A DNA stretch of 64,000 nucleotides from [Clostridium] asparagiforme DSM 15981 (GCA_025149125.1 CP102272.1:6076001-6140000), one strand, 5' to 3'; numbered from the stretch's first letter, positions 9,626 through 18,553 are shown. The notes: generated from the letters alone by a model not told the origin. Program-made: numbers and translations.

Positions 9626-9641
9626 TGCGCCTTACGGCGCA
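9626..9641 (-). promoter_or_regulatory. Short hairpin in the phosphofructokinase 5' UTR
   Basis: TGCGCC and GGCGCA form a 6-bp stem around TTAC between the promoter and the ribosome site. It could affect mRNA stability; no known regulatory element is recognised. Confidence 0.35.
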
Positions 9642-9677
9642 TTCCTATAACTTCTAACGTATCCTGTTAATGGTTCT

Positions 9678-9707
9678 ATTATACCCATTTTGTAATTATA
9701 CCGCAAA
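9678..9707 (-). promoter_or_regulatory. Putative promoter of the phosphofructokinase gene
   Basis: On the minus strand TATAAT (9678-9683) has a weak -35 TTTGCG (9702-9707) 18 bp upstream. It lies downstream of the SRP RNA terminator. Confidence 0.55.
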
Positions 9708-9724
9708 GACAGTATCGGGGCAAG

Positions 9725-9781
9725 CAAAAAATATGGACATAGATCTTACGGAAAATGTACTTCCGGCAAATCTATGCCCAC
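9725..9781 (-). terminator. Terminator of the SRP RNA transcript
   Basis: On the minus strand TGGGCATAGAT pairs with ATCTATGTCCA, an inner GCCGGAA/TTCCGTA region extends the stem, and TATTTTTT follows. Confidence 0.85.
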
Positions 9782-9790
9782 ATTATTTTA

Positions 9791-10059
9791 AATCCACGCA
9801 CCTCGCTTTGTGCAGTTACCACGGGCGTTACTCATGTAGTTAGCTCAGTCCAGGCGACCTTACGGCACATGAGAGGTTCCGCTTAGTGCTGCTGCATTCC
9901 TGCCCTGACACGGTTCACAGATTCCCATTGCGTAAGACCCAAACGTCAACACCACTTTCACAAGGCAGCCCCGCAGTAAGCTGTCCGGGGCGAGGTATCA
10001 CCCCTGCTAGAGCGGATTGCAGGTACAGGGCACCGCTATCTCCCCGGCTGCGTGGAAAC
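9791..10059 (-). ncRNA. ffs: Signal recognition particle RNA, large bacterial type
   Basis: About 269 nucleotides on the minus strand. The apical S-domain signature reads GTGTCAGGGCAGGAATGCAG then CAGCACTAAGCGGAACC (around 9880-9910). The Alu domain begins GCCGGGGAGATAGCGGTGCC and continues with CCCTGTACCTGCAATCCGC, as in Clostridia and Bacillus large SRP RNAs. The ends pair: CCACGCA at 10049-10055 with TGCGTGG at 9794-9800. A promoter lies upstream (10115-10143) and a terminator downstream. The position between tadA and dnaX is standard for Firmicutes. The RNA binds Ffh and directs membrane-protein targeting. The exact mature ends are inferred from the closing helix. Confidence 0.93.
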
Positions 10060-10114
10060 TTTATGACAATTTTGAGTGCTCGGGGCGTTTACGCGCCCGC
10101 TTATTCGCCTGTTA

Positions 10115-10143
10115 AGTATACCCTTTGGCAGATGATTTGTCAA
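10115..10143 (-). promoter_or_regulatory. SRP RNA promoter
   Basis: On the minus strand consensus TTGACA (10138-10143) and TATACT (10115-10120) are separated by 17 bp. The -35 contains the TGA stop codon of the upstream reductase gene, so the gene end and the RNA promoter are superimposed. Confidence 0.85.
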
Positions 10144-11207
10144 GGGCGGGATCGGGAAAGAGACCGGACAAACCCTTCCTGCGCCGTGGGGAAGGTAATT
10201 CCGGCAAAGGACAGCTTTTCCAGGTCCATCTGTAAATTGCGCGGACAGGAGGCAAAGCGCTGCCGGTCCGGTACAAGCCGGGGATCGGAAGCGTTTTGGA
10301 TGGACGCAGCCGGAACGCGATTACAGGCGTTCCCGGAAACGGCGGCGCTTTGGCCGGACGCAGCGGCGCTGCTGCCGCTGTTCCTGGAAGCGCCGCTATT
10401 TTGGCCGTCCGCGCCCGCGCCGCTGTTTCCGGAAGCGCCGCGCAGAAGGCTGAGGAACACGGCCGCGGTCTCGTAAGCGTTTAGGGGATTTGGGCTTCCG
10501 AAGTTGTACACCCCGGGCGTAAGGTCCAGGGCCGCCTCCATGTTAACGGCCACGTCCCACACATCCGTAAGGGACCGGCGGTCGTGAACGGGAAATACCA
10601 GGCGCGCATCGGGGTCCGGGTCGTCCAGGAGGCCGCGCAGGGTTGTGACAAGATTTCCATGCTTTTCCGGCCCGGGCTTTCCGGTGTCGTACATCCAGCT
10701 CAGGCGCAGGCTGACGGTATCCGGGCAGGCGGCGGCACAGCGCTTTTCAGCCTCCAGCTTCTGCCGCCCGTAAACGCCGGAGGGATACAGTTTTTCGCTC
10801 TCGCGGCGGGGCACGGGAAACGCGGTGCGGACGTTGTCAAAATACACCTGGTCGGAGCTGCAGAAGATCAGCTTTGCGCCGGAGGCGCGGCAGGCCATGG
10901 CAATATTTTCCGCGCCGGTTACATTGACCGCATAGGAAAATTCCGGCTCCCGCTCGCAGCGGCCCGTATCAGAGACCGCGGCGCAGTGGATCACGTAATC
11001 CGGCCCGACCTGACAAAACAGCGCCAGGAGTCCGGCGGCGTCACAAATGTCCGGCGCACGACCTGAAAGCGGATATACGCGGTAAGGAGATACTGCGAAC
11101 GGCTCTGTTTGCGGGAAATGCGGGTCCGCGGACGTCCCGGCGGAAAAGCGACGGACCAGACGGGAGCCCAGGAAGCCGCCCGCTCCGGTAATCAGGATTG
11201 TTTTCAC
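10140..11207 (-). CDS. RmlD-like NAD(P)-dependent sugar reductase/epimerase
   Basis: This is an extended short-chain dehydrogenase of 355 residues. It has an N-terminal Rossmann motif (ITGAGGFLGSRL), the CAAVSDTGRCE segment typical of RmlD-type dTDP-4-dehydrorhamnose reductases, and the active-site YGRQK (YxxxK). About residues 255-300 form a Gly/Ser/Asn/Ala low-complexity insertion not expected in the family. The frame starts at GTG (GTGAAAACA), which overlaps the tadA stop, so the two are translationally coupled. No other rhamnose genes are nearby, so the substrate is uncertain. Confidence 0.75.
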   Translation of the reverse strand: MKTILITGAGGFLGSRLVRRFSAGTSADPHFPQTEPFAVSPYRVYPLSGRAPDICDAAGLLALFCQVGPDYVIHCAAVSDTGRCEREPEFSYAVNVTGAENIAMACRASGAKLIFCSSDQVYFDNVRTAFPVPRRESEKLYPSGVYGRQKLEAEKRCAAACPDTVSLRLSWMYDTGKPGPEKHGNLVTTLRGLLDDPDPDARLVFPVHDRRSLTDVWDVAVNMEAALDLTPGVYNFGSPNPLNAYETAAVFLSLLRGASGNSGAGADGQNSGASRNSGSSAAASGQSAAVSGNACNRVPAASIQNASDPRLVPDRQRFASCPRNLQMDLEKLSFAGITFPTAQEGFVRSLSRSRP

Positions 11208-11692
11208 AGTGCCGGTTCACCCCGCTTCTTTTTCGGTTTTTTCACGCGCAGCGCCCGGAAAAATTCTTTCATCATGGCGGAGCACTCTTCCCCAAGGATT
11301 CCGATTTTCGTCTCCACCTGGTGGTTGAAGCCGTCCTCGTGGAGCATGTCCAGGACCGACCCGGCGCAGCCTGCCTTGGGATTCATACAGCCGATTACCA
11401 CCTGGGGCACTCTGGCCTGGACAATGGCCCCGGCGCACATGGGGCAGGGTTCCAGCGTCACATACAGGGTGCAGTTTTCCAGCCGCCAGTCTCCCATTTT
11501 TTTACAGGCCTTGCGGATGGCGATGATCTCCGCATGGGAGAGCACATTTTGATCCACCATGCGCCGGTTATAACCCCGGGCGATTATTTTATCTTCATAT
11601 ACGATTACGCAGCCAATGGGCACCTCGCCCAGAGCGGAGGCTTTTTTTGCCTGCCGGACGGCTTCCTTCATATAGCGTTCGTCTGTTGTCAT
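11204..11692 (-). CDS. tadA: tRNA adenosine(34) deaminase
   Basis: TadA converts A34 to inosine in tRNA-Arg(ACG). The 162-residue protein has the zinc-deaminase motifs HAEIIAI (catalytic Glu) and PCPMCAGA, an N-terminal YMKEAVRQAKKA helix and a basic tail. A GAGGAAT ribosome site precedes the ATG. It heads the tadA-reductase-SRP RNA stretch, matching the tadA-SRP RNA-dnaX order common in Firmicutes. Confidence 0.95.
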   Translation of the reverse strand: MTTDERYMKEAVRQAKKASALGEVPIGCVIVYEDKIIARGYNRRMVDQNVLSHAEIIAIRKACKKMGDWRLENCTLYVTLEPCPMCAGAIVQARVPQVVIGCMNPKAGCAGSVLDMLHEDGFNHQVETKIGILGEECSAMMKEFFRALRVKKPKKKRGEPAL

Positions 11693-11717
11693 GGCATTCC
11701 TCTGAATTCTGTCCGTC

Positions 11718-11746
11718 TTGTTCCGGCCGGACGGTTGTGGTATACT
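11718..11746 (+). promoter_or_regulatory. Promoter for the NrdG-like gene
   Basis: TTGTTC and TATACT are separated by 17 bp on the plus strand, in the divergent region between tadA and the activase gene. The 5' leader to the start codon is about 140 nt with no recognised riboswitch. Confidence 0.6.
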
Positions 11747-11894
11747 TTAGGATGTGTTTTGAAATTACGGGCCGCGTCCATTTCCGGGCGAACTGCTTCG
11801 GGCGGAGGGCGGAAGCGAATTTCAAATGTACGTTGAATATTATATCGGAATTTTACGGGATTGAAAAGTAATATCCCCGGAATGGAGCGAAAAG

Positions 11895-12593
11895 ATGAAA
11901 ATTTGCGGGTTACAGAAAACGACGTTGTTGGATTTCCCAGGCCATGTGGCCGCCACGGTCTTTACGGGAGGCTGCAATTTCCGCTGCCCGTTCTGCCACA
12001 ACAGCGAGCTGCTGCCGGGAACGGTGGAGGCGGAGTACGAGACCGGGGAGGTGCTGGACTTTCTGAGAAAACGGAAGGGCATTCTGGAGGGGGTGTGCAT
12101 CACCGGAGGTGAGCCCACGCTGCAGCCGGATCTGGAGGATTTCATCCGCAGCGTACGGGAGCTGGGACTTTTGGTGAAGCTGGACACCAACGGCTACAAG
12201 CCGGATCTGCTGCGGGACTTCTGCAGGAAAGGTCTGGTGGATTTCGTGGCTATGGATATCAAGGCGGGGCGCAGCCATTATGCGGCCGCGGCCGGTGTGG
12301 ACGGTATGCGGTTGGAGCGCATCGACGAGAGCATCCGGTTTCTGCTGGAGGGCAGCGTGCCTTACGAGTTCCGCACCACTGTGGTGCGGGGGCTGCACAC
12401 GGAGGAGGATTTTAGGGAGATCGGGCCGTGGATTCAGGGCTGCGGGAACTATTACCTGCAGAATTTCACGGAAAGCGGGCAGGTGCTGGAGCCGGGGGTA
12501 TTTTCCGGTTTCGGGAAAGAGGAGCTGGAAGGGTTTGCGGAGCTCGTGAGACCCTATGTGGGCCAGGCGGCGCTGCGGGGGATTGACTACTGA
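11895..12593 (+). CDS. Radical SAM activase, NrdG-like (anaerobic RNR-activating type)
   Basis: This 232-residue radical SAM protein has the cluster motif CNFRCPFCHN (CxxxCxxC) and the SAM-binding ITGGEPTLQ. The N-terminal KTTLLDFPGHVAATVFTGGC is typical of the clostridial 'anaerobic ribonucleoside-triphosphate reductase activating protein' group, which installs a glycyl radical on partner enzymes. At 232 residues it is longer than E. coli NrdG (about 154) and closer to the pyruvate formate-lyase-activase-like subgroup. No nrdD or other glycyl-radical enzyme is in the window, so the partner is unknown. Confidence 0.8.
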   Translation: MKICGLQKTTLLDFPGHVAATVFTGGCNFRCPFCHNSELLPGTVEAEYETGEVLDFLRKRKGILEGVCITGGEPTLQPDLEDFIRSVRELGLLVKLDTNGYKPDLLRDFCRKGLVDFVAMDIKAGRSHYAAAAGVDGMRLERIDESIRFLLEGSVPYEFRTTVVRGLHTEEDFREIGPWIQGCGNYYLQNFTESGQVLEPGVFSGFGKEELEGFAELVRPYVGQAALRGIDY

Positions 12594-12636
12594 GGGAGCG
12601 GACAGGGACGGATGTTTGCAGGCTCCCGGAACATTT

Positions 12637-12694
12637 AAAAAGGCCGGATTTCCAGACGGGGCATACCGGTGCCCCGGCGGAAATCCGGCCTTTT
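12637..12694. terminator. Bidirectional terminator
   Basis: AAAAAGGCCGGATTTCC pairs with GGAAATCCGGCCTTTT around an inner GGGGCA/TGCCCC stem. It serves both convergent genes. Confidence 0.88.
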
Positions 12695-12700
12695 GGCGTA

Positions 12701-15700
12701 TTAGCTCAGATTATCCAGTCGGATGTCTGTGTACCAGTAGCCGAACCGGCCGTTGCCGGTGGGCTGCTTCTGCGCCAGCACAAAATGGGGGAAGCCAAAC
12801 ATGGAGGCCATGTATTTTTCGTTGCTGTAGTAGTTGCCGGGCACGCCCAGAAGGTAGCGCGTACCGCCTGAGGTGGTGTCCACCTTGGCTAAAATCAGAT
12901 AGCGGTAGTTGTAATAGCCGTGGAGCAGGAAACTGTTGTTTCCATAAGTCCATGTCTCTCTGGGCAGCAGGCCGATGTCCTGGGGTTTGATCGTGAGGAT
13001 TTCACATTCCCCGGCGCACTCAAAGGCGTGAATCTTCGGATAGCGCTTGCGGAATCCTTCCCATATTTGCAGGGGTTCCACGCTCTCACGCTCCTCCTCC
13101 TCCAGACGCTCCAGTTCTTCCGGGTTGCCCAAAATCAGTTCTTCCCGGCCGGAGGTGATTACCGGCTCCTGGACGGTCCCGCCGTTCTCCGGGATTGTGT
13201 CGATTACCTCCTCGTAGGTGCCGGCTTCTGTCTGCGGCTGCATGGAAACGGAGGTGTCGGAGCGGCGGCCGGACGGCTGAACCATCGGTTGGGCGGTGGG
13301 CTGGCTGTCAGGCTGCGGATTGGCCGCGGATTGGCGCGCTGACTGCATGAAGCGCTGCCGGACCGTAGGTTGGTGGCCAGACTGCGGCGTCTGGGTGGCG
13401 GGCTGGCCGCTGGGCGGCATGGAGCGCTGAGCGGCGGACTGGCCGCCGGGTTGCATGGGGCGCTGAGCGGCGGGCTGGCCGCCGGGCTGCATGGGGCGCT
13501 GAGTGGCGGGCTGGCCTCCGGGTTGCATGGGGCGCTGGGCCGCGGGCCGGTTGCCGGATTGCTGCCATGGCTGCCGGGAGTTGAATTGGCGGGCTGGCTG
13601 TACGGCCTGCTGCGGCGCGGATTGACCGGCGGACGGTTGCACGGACTGCTGTGGTGCGGACTGACCGCCGGACGGCCGTGCGGCCTGCTGCGATGCAGGT
13701 TGACCGGCGGACGGCTGTGGTGCGGACTGACCGCCGGACGGCCGTGCGGTCTGCTGCGATGCAGGTTGACCGGCGGACGGCTGCACGGCCTGCTGCGGTG
13801 CAGGTTGACCGCCGGACGGCTGCACGGCCTGCTGTGGTGCGGACTGACGGTCAGGGCGCTGGGCCGACTGCGACGCGGCGGGTTGACCGCCGGGCTGCCG
13901 GGCTGTTTGCAGCGGCATGGGGCGACGGCCGGGCCGCTGAGTGAATGGCTGCGGCATGGGACGGCCGCCGGGCTGCTGGCCGGACAACTGCGGCGCGGAT
14001 TGGCCGCCGGGCTGCTGAGCAGACGGCTGCGGTGCGGATTGGCCGCCGGGCTGCTGAGCAGGCGGCTGAGCGGTCTCCATCTGTGGCGACGGCTCATCGC
14101 CGGGTTGTATTCCCTCCTGCTGATCCATGGGCTGGCCGGGACGAAGCGGACGGGCGGCGGTTGGAGACTCCAGACGGATGAAGTCCATCTCTTCCGGCGC
14201 CGGACCTGTCTGCAAAGGATTTTCCGACTGCCACTCTGAGCGCGGCCTGCCTGCGGACTGAGCGGAGCGGGCACGGCTGTAGGGCGGCATATCCGGCAGA
14301 ATCAACTGCTGGTTTATCCCGGTTCCACGCTCCACGCCGCATTTGGCGTCGGACAGGAAACGCGGCTGGGGCGGCCGGCCGGCCGGCTGCGTCCACTGCA
14401 TTGCCGGGACAGGTGAAGCCGGCTGCCTGCGCATATCTGCGCGCTGATTGACGGAATACGGCTCCGCCTGGTTCTGCTGCGGGCTCAAAACGCCGGTGCG
14501 TGAAAACTGCGGCTCCCGCAGCGGTGGGAAACCGCCGGTACGCTGGAACATAACATTTTCCGTATTGTCCGTATCCACAGCCGTTCGGTCTGAGGTTGTG
14601 CGGTCCGGGATTTTGGCAGCGGCTCCGGCCTGTTCTCCGCCAATGCTGTATTCTTCTTCCTCCGCTCTGGCTACGCTGTTCTCTCCGTATAGAATGGATT
14701 CCCGCACCGGCATGAAGTGATTTCCGCCGGATTGGACCGGCTCATTCGCACTCGCTTGAACCTCGGCGGAAGTCTCGTTCTGGGAAATCAGAACGCCGCC
14801 GCTGGAATATGCGTAATCTTGTGTTGAGCGTCCATTTTTCTCCGTAACGGCGTTTTGAAGCCGGACTTCTCCGGCATCCTGACTCCGGTCAGATGCGCCT
14901 TCGCCGTTGTCCTGCTCTTCCGCTTCTGAACCGGCCGGAGGCGCTGCATTTTCAGAGACAGCTTCGCTGTAGGAAAGCTCCGCCTCCATCATCAGGCCGG
15001 AAGTCTCCGCTTCACGGAACCCGGTATCCATGCCTTTGGGCTCCGGATCTGCCTCACCGTTCCCGTTATCCGTTCCTTCAGCCCAGGCATCCGCGGCTTC
15101 GGCTCCGATATCTGCTCCATCCGGCCCGGTGCCCGCTCCTTCGGCCCAGGCGTCTGCGGCTTCGGCACTAATATCCCCTTCATCGGCCCCGGTATCCGTG
15201 TTCATCCCGGCCGTCCCGGCATCGGTTTCTCCGGCATCAATATCCGTTCCTGCTGCGCCAAGCTGTGCATCCTCATCCCCGGTATCCGCTTCGTCACCGC
15301 CTGCATTTGCCGATGCACCGGAGTTTTCACCTTCCTTGTCCGCGTTTCCCTCTTTCGAAGTCCCGGACCCGGACTGCGCTTCCACCGGCTGCCCTTCCTC
15401 CGGGCTGCCCGCGATTTCCCGGTCCATCTCCGCGGCGATTTCCTCGGCTTTTTTATGTATCTCCTCTTCCTCGCTGATGTCGCGGCGGCTCTTGGAGGTC
15501 ACATCCGCCAGCTCCACCTCGGCCGCGTGGGCCACGGCATCCTCCCAGATGGTGGTGTAGCAGCGCCAGCCGTCCGACGGCTCGTGGATGCTCAGGCCAT
15601 AGCAGGAATCCATTCCAATCCCGGAATCCCCTACATTTTCCACCGGAATTACTGCGCGGAACTCTCCGGCCCCGCTGCGGATAAAAATATTCCCCAGGCT

Positions 15701-15886
15701 GATCTCCCTGCCCGGCGCCAACAGATACACCCCAAGGTCACTGCCTCCTACATAGACTTTTTTGACATTGACGCTGAGCTTGCACTGTCCGCCCCGCGAC
15801 TCCAGTTTGACAAAGCCTATATTTTTACCCTTCACCTCGCCCTCATAGGCGTAGATGTAAGAAATCAGTCTCCGATAATTTGACAT
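12701..15886 (-). CDS. Pro/Gln-repeat protein with DUF6128-like C-terminal domain
   Basis: The 1061-residue protein has three parts. Residues 1-130 form a beta-rich N-terminal domain (ISYIYAYEGEVKGKNIGFVK...). A very long acidic then Pro/Gln/Ser/Ala-rich middle contains about 25 degenerate QPSGGQPAPQQ-type units (DNA about 13380-14060). The C-terminal 130 residues (KRYPKIHAFECAGECEILTI to the end) look like the domain catalogued as DUF6128 in Lachnospiraceae, recalled from memory. No signal peptide or membrane segment is visible, so it is likely cytosolic. The ATG at 15886 follows GAGGAGTGAGAGT. Function is unknown; the architecture suggests two folded ends on a flexible tether. Confidence 0.75.
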   Translation of the reverse strand: MSNYRRLISYIYAYEGEVKGKNIGFVKLESRGGQCKLSVNVKKVYVGGSDLGVYLLAPGREISLGNIFIRSGAGEFRAVIPVENVGDSGIGMDSCYGLSIHEPSDGWRCYTTIWEDAVAHAAEVELADVTSKSRRDISEEEEIHKKAEEIAAEMDREIAGSPEEGQPVEAQSGSGTSKEGNADKEGENSGASANAGGDEADTGDEDAQLGAAGTDIDAGETDAGTAGMNTDTGADEGDISAEAADAWAEGAGTGPDGADIGAEAADAWAEGTDNGNGEADPEPKGMDTGFREAETSGLMMEAELSYSEAVSENAAPPAGSEAEEQDNGEGASDRSQDAGEVRLQNAVTEKNGRSTQDYAYSSGGVLISQNETSAEVQASANEPVQSGGNHFMPVRESILYGENSVARAEEEEYSIGGEQAGAAAKIPDRTTSDRTAVDTDNTENVMFQRTGGFPPLREPQFSRTGVLSPQQNQAEPYSVNQRADMRRQPASPVPAMQWTQPAGRPPQPRFLSDAKCGVERGTGINQQLILPDMPPYSRARSAQSAGRPRSEWQSENPLQTGPAPEEMDFIRLESPTAARPLRPGQPMDQQEGIQPGDEPSPQMETAQPPAQQPGGQSAPQPSAQQPGGQSAPQLSGQQPGGRPMPQPFTQRPGRRPMPLQTARQPGGQPAASQSAQRPDRQSAPQQAVQPSGGQPAPQQAVQPSAGQPASQQTARPSGGQSAPQPSAGQPASQQAARPSGGQSAPQQSVQPSAGQSAPQQAVQPARQFNSRQPWQQSGNRPAAQRPMQPGGQPATQRPMQPGGQPAAQRPMQPGGQSAAQRSMPPSGQPATQTPQSGHQPTVRQRFMQSARQSAANPQPDSQPTAQPMVQPSGRRSDTSVSMQPQTEAGTYEEVIDTIPENGGTVQEPVITSGREELILGNPEELERLEEEERESVEPLQIWEGFRKRYPKIHAFECAGECEILTIKPQDIGLLPRETWTYGNNSFLLHGYYNYRYLILAKVDTTSGGTRYLLGVPGNYYSNEKYMASMFGFPHFVLAQKQPTGNGRFGYWYTDIRLDNLS
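13380..14060 (-). repeat. In-frame Pro/Gln/Ser-rich tandem repeats
   Basis: Degenerate units of about 30-42 bp encode (M/V)QP(S/G)GQ(P/S)A(P/A)Q(Q/R) and related strings. Some neighbouring copies are nearly identical in DNA, for example the GGGCTGCATGGGGCGCTGAG copies near 13450-13530, which points to recent expansion and likely length variation between strains. Confidence 0.85.
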
Positions 15887-16093
15887 ACTCTCACTCCTCG
15901 CACGGTTGGTCCGCAGTCTATCTCTGCTTTTTATTAATATTTTATGCGTTACCCCCTTGAAAGTATGTTAGAAAAATGTTATCCTGTATTCAAGAAATTT
16001 AGAAAAATATTTTCAGAATCACTTTTCCATCAGGGGATTTTGTATCCGGGCACAATGTATTTTAATAAATATATATGAAAGGCGGCAAAAACT

Positions 16094-16819
16094 ATGAAGC
16101 TCTACAAAGCAAAAGACTACGAGGACATGAGCAGAAAAGCGGCAAACATCATTTCCGCACAGGTGACTTTAAAACCGGACAGCGTTCTGGGCCTGGCCAC
16201 CGGTTCCACCCCCATCGGCACCTACAAGCGTCTGATCGAGGGCTACAAAAACGGCGATCTGGATTTCTCCCAGGTAAAAAGCGTAAACCTCGACGAGTAC
16301 CGTGGACTGACCAGAGATAACGACCAGAGCTACTACTATTTTATGTACAACAACCTGTTTAAGGATATCAACATCGATCTGAACAACACCAATATCCCGG
16401 ACGGCACCGAGCCGGACAGCGAGAAAGAGTGCGCCCGCTACGAGGCGGTGGTTGAGAGCATGGGCGGCGTGGATATCCAGGTGCTTGGGCTGGGCCACAA
16501 CGGCCATATCGGGTTCAATGAGCCTGCCGACGAGTTCCCCAAGACCACGCACTGTGTGGATCTGACCGAGAGCACCATTGAGGCCAACAAGCGTTTCTTC
16601 GCAGATGTCAACGATGTTCCCCGCCAGGCATACACCATGGGAATCAAGACCATTATGAGCGCGAAAACGATCCTGCTTCTGGTCAGCGGCGCGGACAAAG
16701 CACAGATCCTGCACGACTGCCTCTGCGGCCCCATCGTTCCCCAGGTTCCCGCTTCCATCCTTCAGCTGCACGGTGATGTGATTGTGATCGCGGACGAGGC
16801 GGCAATGTCCAAATTCTAA
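16094..16819 (+). CDS. nagB: Glucosamine-6-phosphate deaminase
   Basis: NagB converts glucosamine 6-phosphate to fructose 6-phosphate and ammonia. The 241-residue length is normal. Family motifs include LGLATGSTPIGTY, NLDEYRGLTRDNDQSYYYFM, the catalytic LGLGHNGHIGFNEP and YTMGIKTIMSAK. GAAAGGCGG precedes the ATG. It stands alone, with a terminator directly after it and no nagA or regulator nearby. Confidence 0.96.
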   Translation: MKLYKAKDYEDMSRKAANIISAQVTLKPDSVLGLATGSTPIGTYKRLIEGYKNGDLDFSQVKSVNLDEYRGLTRDNDQSYYYFMYNNLFKDINIDLNNTNIPDGTEPDSEKECARYEAVVESMGGVDIQVLGLGHNGHIGFNEPADEFPKTTHCVDLTESTIEANKRFFADVNDVPRQAYTMGIKTIMSAKTILLLVSGADKAQILHDCLCGPIVPQVPASILQLHGDVIVIADEAAMSKF

Positions 16820-16847
16820 GTAAAATCGAACATATCGGTATTTTAGA

Positions 16848-16882
16848 CCGGAATTCTGCCATCAGAATTCCGGCCTTTTTTT
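16848..16882 (+). terminator. Terminator after nagB
   Basis: CCGGAATTCTG and CAGAATTCCGG form a perfect 11-bp stem around CCAT, followed by seven T residues. Confidence 0.93.
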
Positions 16883-16964
16883 GTAAGAAAACCTTAAAAC
16901 GTTTTTTCCCGCGCTCCGCTATAATAATGATAAGGAGCAACCGACACAGAGGGAGGGAAATCTT

Positions 16965-18506
16965 ATGAGAAATAGCAGAAGGGCATGGATGATACCGGCA
17001 GCGATTACGCTGGGGCTGCTTCTGGCCGCCTGCGGACGCCAGGGGATGGAGCATATGACCGGGTCCAGCCCGGCAGAAACGGCGGAAAATGGGGAGACTG
17101 GGGCGCAGACTGACGGCACGGGAGGCCAAAATCAGGATGGAACGGGCGAGTCCGGGGCGCAGAACGACGGCACGGGAGGCCAAAATCAGGATGGAAAGGG
17201 CGAGACCGGTACGCAGACTGACGGCACGGGAGGCCAAAATCAGGCGGAAACCGGCGCGTCACAGGCTGGCCGGAAGAAAGCAGGCGCGTCACAGTCCGAA
17301 GTGACGGCGGAGAGGATCGGCGGCAGCTACTTCAAATCAGGCGATTTCACCTACAGGCTGCGCGTTACGCCCGGCACCCCGGAAAACCCGGATTTCCCCG
17401 TGCTGGAATTTGTCAAACGGGACCCCAATTTTTCCAACGCCTTTTCTGCGCTGCACACCTTCCGGCTGGATGCACCGGCTGCGGACGGCACCTACACGCT
17501 TACGGACTCGGCGGGCGGGCAGACCGGGGGATCCTTCACCATTGACTGGAAGGTGGGCGGACCCGTGGTACTGCGCGGGGAAATGGAGGAGGCCGGGACT
17601 TACTATCCCCTGGCCGGGAACCTGATCATGCCGGAGCTCTTTACCCGTCCCCTAAACCAGTCGGACCTGATCGGCCTGACCCGGGACGAGTTGAAGCTTA
17701 TGCGCAACCAGTTCTACGCCGTGTATGGAAGGGAATTTAAGACGGAGGCGATGAAAACTTATTTTGAGAGTCAGCCGTGGTACCAGGCGCGTTTAGGCGC
17801 AGACGGTTTTAACGAGCTCCTGCTGGGCGGCCTTGAACGGCGGAATATCGCGTTTTTGAAGGCGGCCGAGGACTCCTTCGACGAGGCGCAGGCGCGGGAG
17901 ATAAAATCGGGTTACGCGGCCCTGCCCCCGGCTCCCTACGAGGACCTGCTGCCGGAGCGCGGAGAAATATGGGTGGAGCTGTATTCCGATGCCGGACATA
18001 CTGTGGACCGCGGCCTCTACTACCAGGCAAAGGGCACCATTTCCGTTCCCATCACAATCACCCGGGACCAGTATGTTTCTCTGAATGACGGTGCGCAGCT
18101 GGAGCTGGTTTCCGACGGGCTCACCGGCGAAACTGTAATCCTCAAAAAGGCGCAGGACACCCAGTATGGGGATTATGTGTTGATCGACCCGAAGAATCCC
18201 GACGAGGCGAACGCCGCTTACGTCGATTTCTCCTATGAGCCCTATTCTCAAACCTTCAGCATGTGGACGGACAGCGTGGACACGGTGTTTAAGACGGTTT
18301 ATGAAGGCAACGTATTCGTGTTAAAGGGCGCCTGTGAGGAATATTACAATTACTTCAACCTGTCGGAACGTCCACAGGGCGCGGGGGCCTTCCGCGTGAT
18401 GGAATTCAATGAAAACGATCCCTACGGCCCGTCACCCTATATGGGGAACCAACTCGTAACCGATGCCAAGGGGTATATCAAGGCGCTGTATTTCATGGGC
18501 GATTAA
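16965..18506 (+). CDS. YARHG-domain lipoprotein
   Basis: The 513-residue secreted lipoprotein has a signal peptide ending in the lipobox LLAAC (Cys at about residue 23). A hydrophilic linker follows, with three 18-residue TDGTGGQNQDGTGE-type repeats. Then comes a folded region and, around residues 240-280, a YARHG domain (LTRDELKLMRNQFYAVYGRE), which is found in extracellular proteins of Firmicutes and is of unknown function. The remaining 200 residues are a beta-rich domain I do not recognise. A strong GGGAGGG ribosome site precedes the ATG, and a TATAAT box lies at about 16919. Confidence 0.75.
   Translation: MRNSRRAWMIPAAITLGLLLAACGRQGMEHMTGSSPAETAENGETGAQTDGTGGQNQDGTGESGAQNDGTGGQNQDGKGETGTQTDGTGGQNQAETGASQAGRKKAGASQSEVTAERIGGSYFKSGDFTYRLRVTPGTPENPDFPVLEFVKRDPNFSNAFSALHTFRLDAPAADGTYTLTDSAGGQTGGSFTIDWKVGGPVVLRGEMEEAGTYYPLAGNLIMPELFTRPLNQSDLIGLTRDELKLMRNQFYAVYGREFKTEAMKTYFESQPWYQARLGADGFNELLLGGLERRNIAFLKAAEDSFDEAQAREIKSGYAALPPAPYEDLLPERGEIWVELYSDAGHTVDRGLYYQAKGTISVPITITRDQYVSLNDGAQLELVSDGLTGETVILKKAQDTQYGDYVLIDPKNPDEANAAYVDFSYEPYSQTFSMWTDSVDTVFKTVYEGNVFVLKGACEEYYNYFNLSERPQGAGAFRVMEFNENDPYGPSPYMGNQLVTDAKGYIKALYFMGD
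17100..17250 (+). repeat. 54-bp tandem repeat, three copies
   Basis: Copies begin at GACGGCACGGGAGGCC at 17112, 17166 and 17220, an exact 54-bp period, and encode an 18-residue Gly/Gln/Asp/Thr linker unit in the YARHG lipoprotein. Confidence 0.93.
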
Positions 18507-18553
18507 AGGCATATATGTACCTGTAACCGCACATTAAAATACACATCGGCACA

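Noticed and set aside
9886..10476. 196-codon plus-strand frame
   Set aside because: It covers the SRP RNA on the opposite strand and the end of the reductase gene; the RNA evidence is much stronger.
13380..14060. Regularly spaced repeats that could suggest a CRISPR array
   Set aside because: The repeats are in frame, vary in length, lack unique spacers and encode Pro/Gln strings; no cas genes are near.
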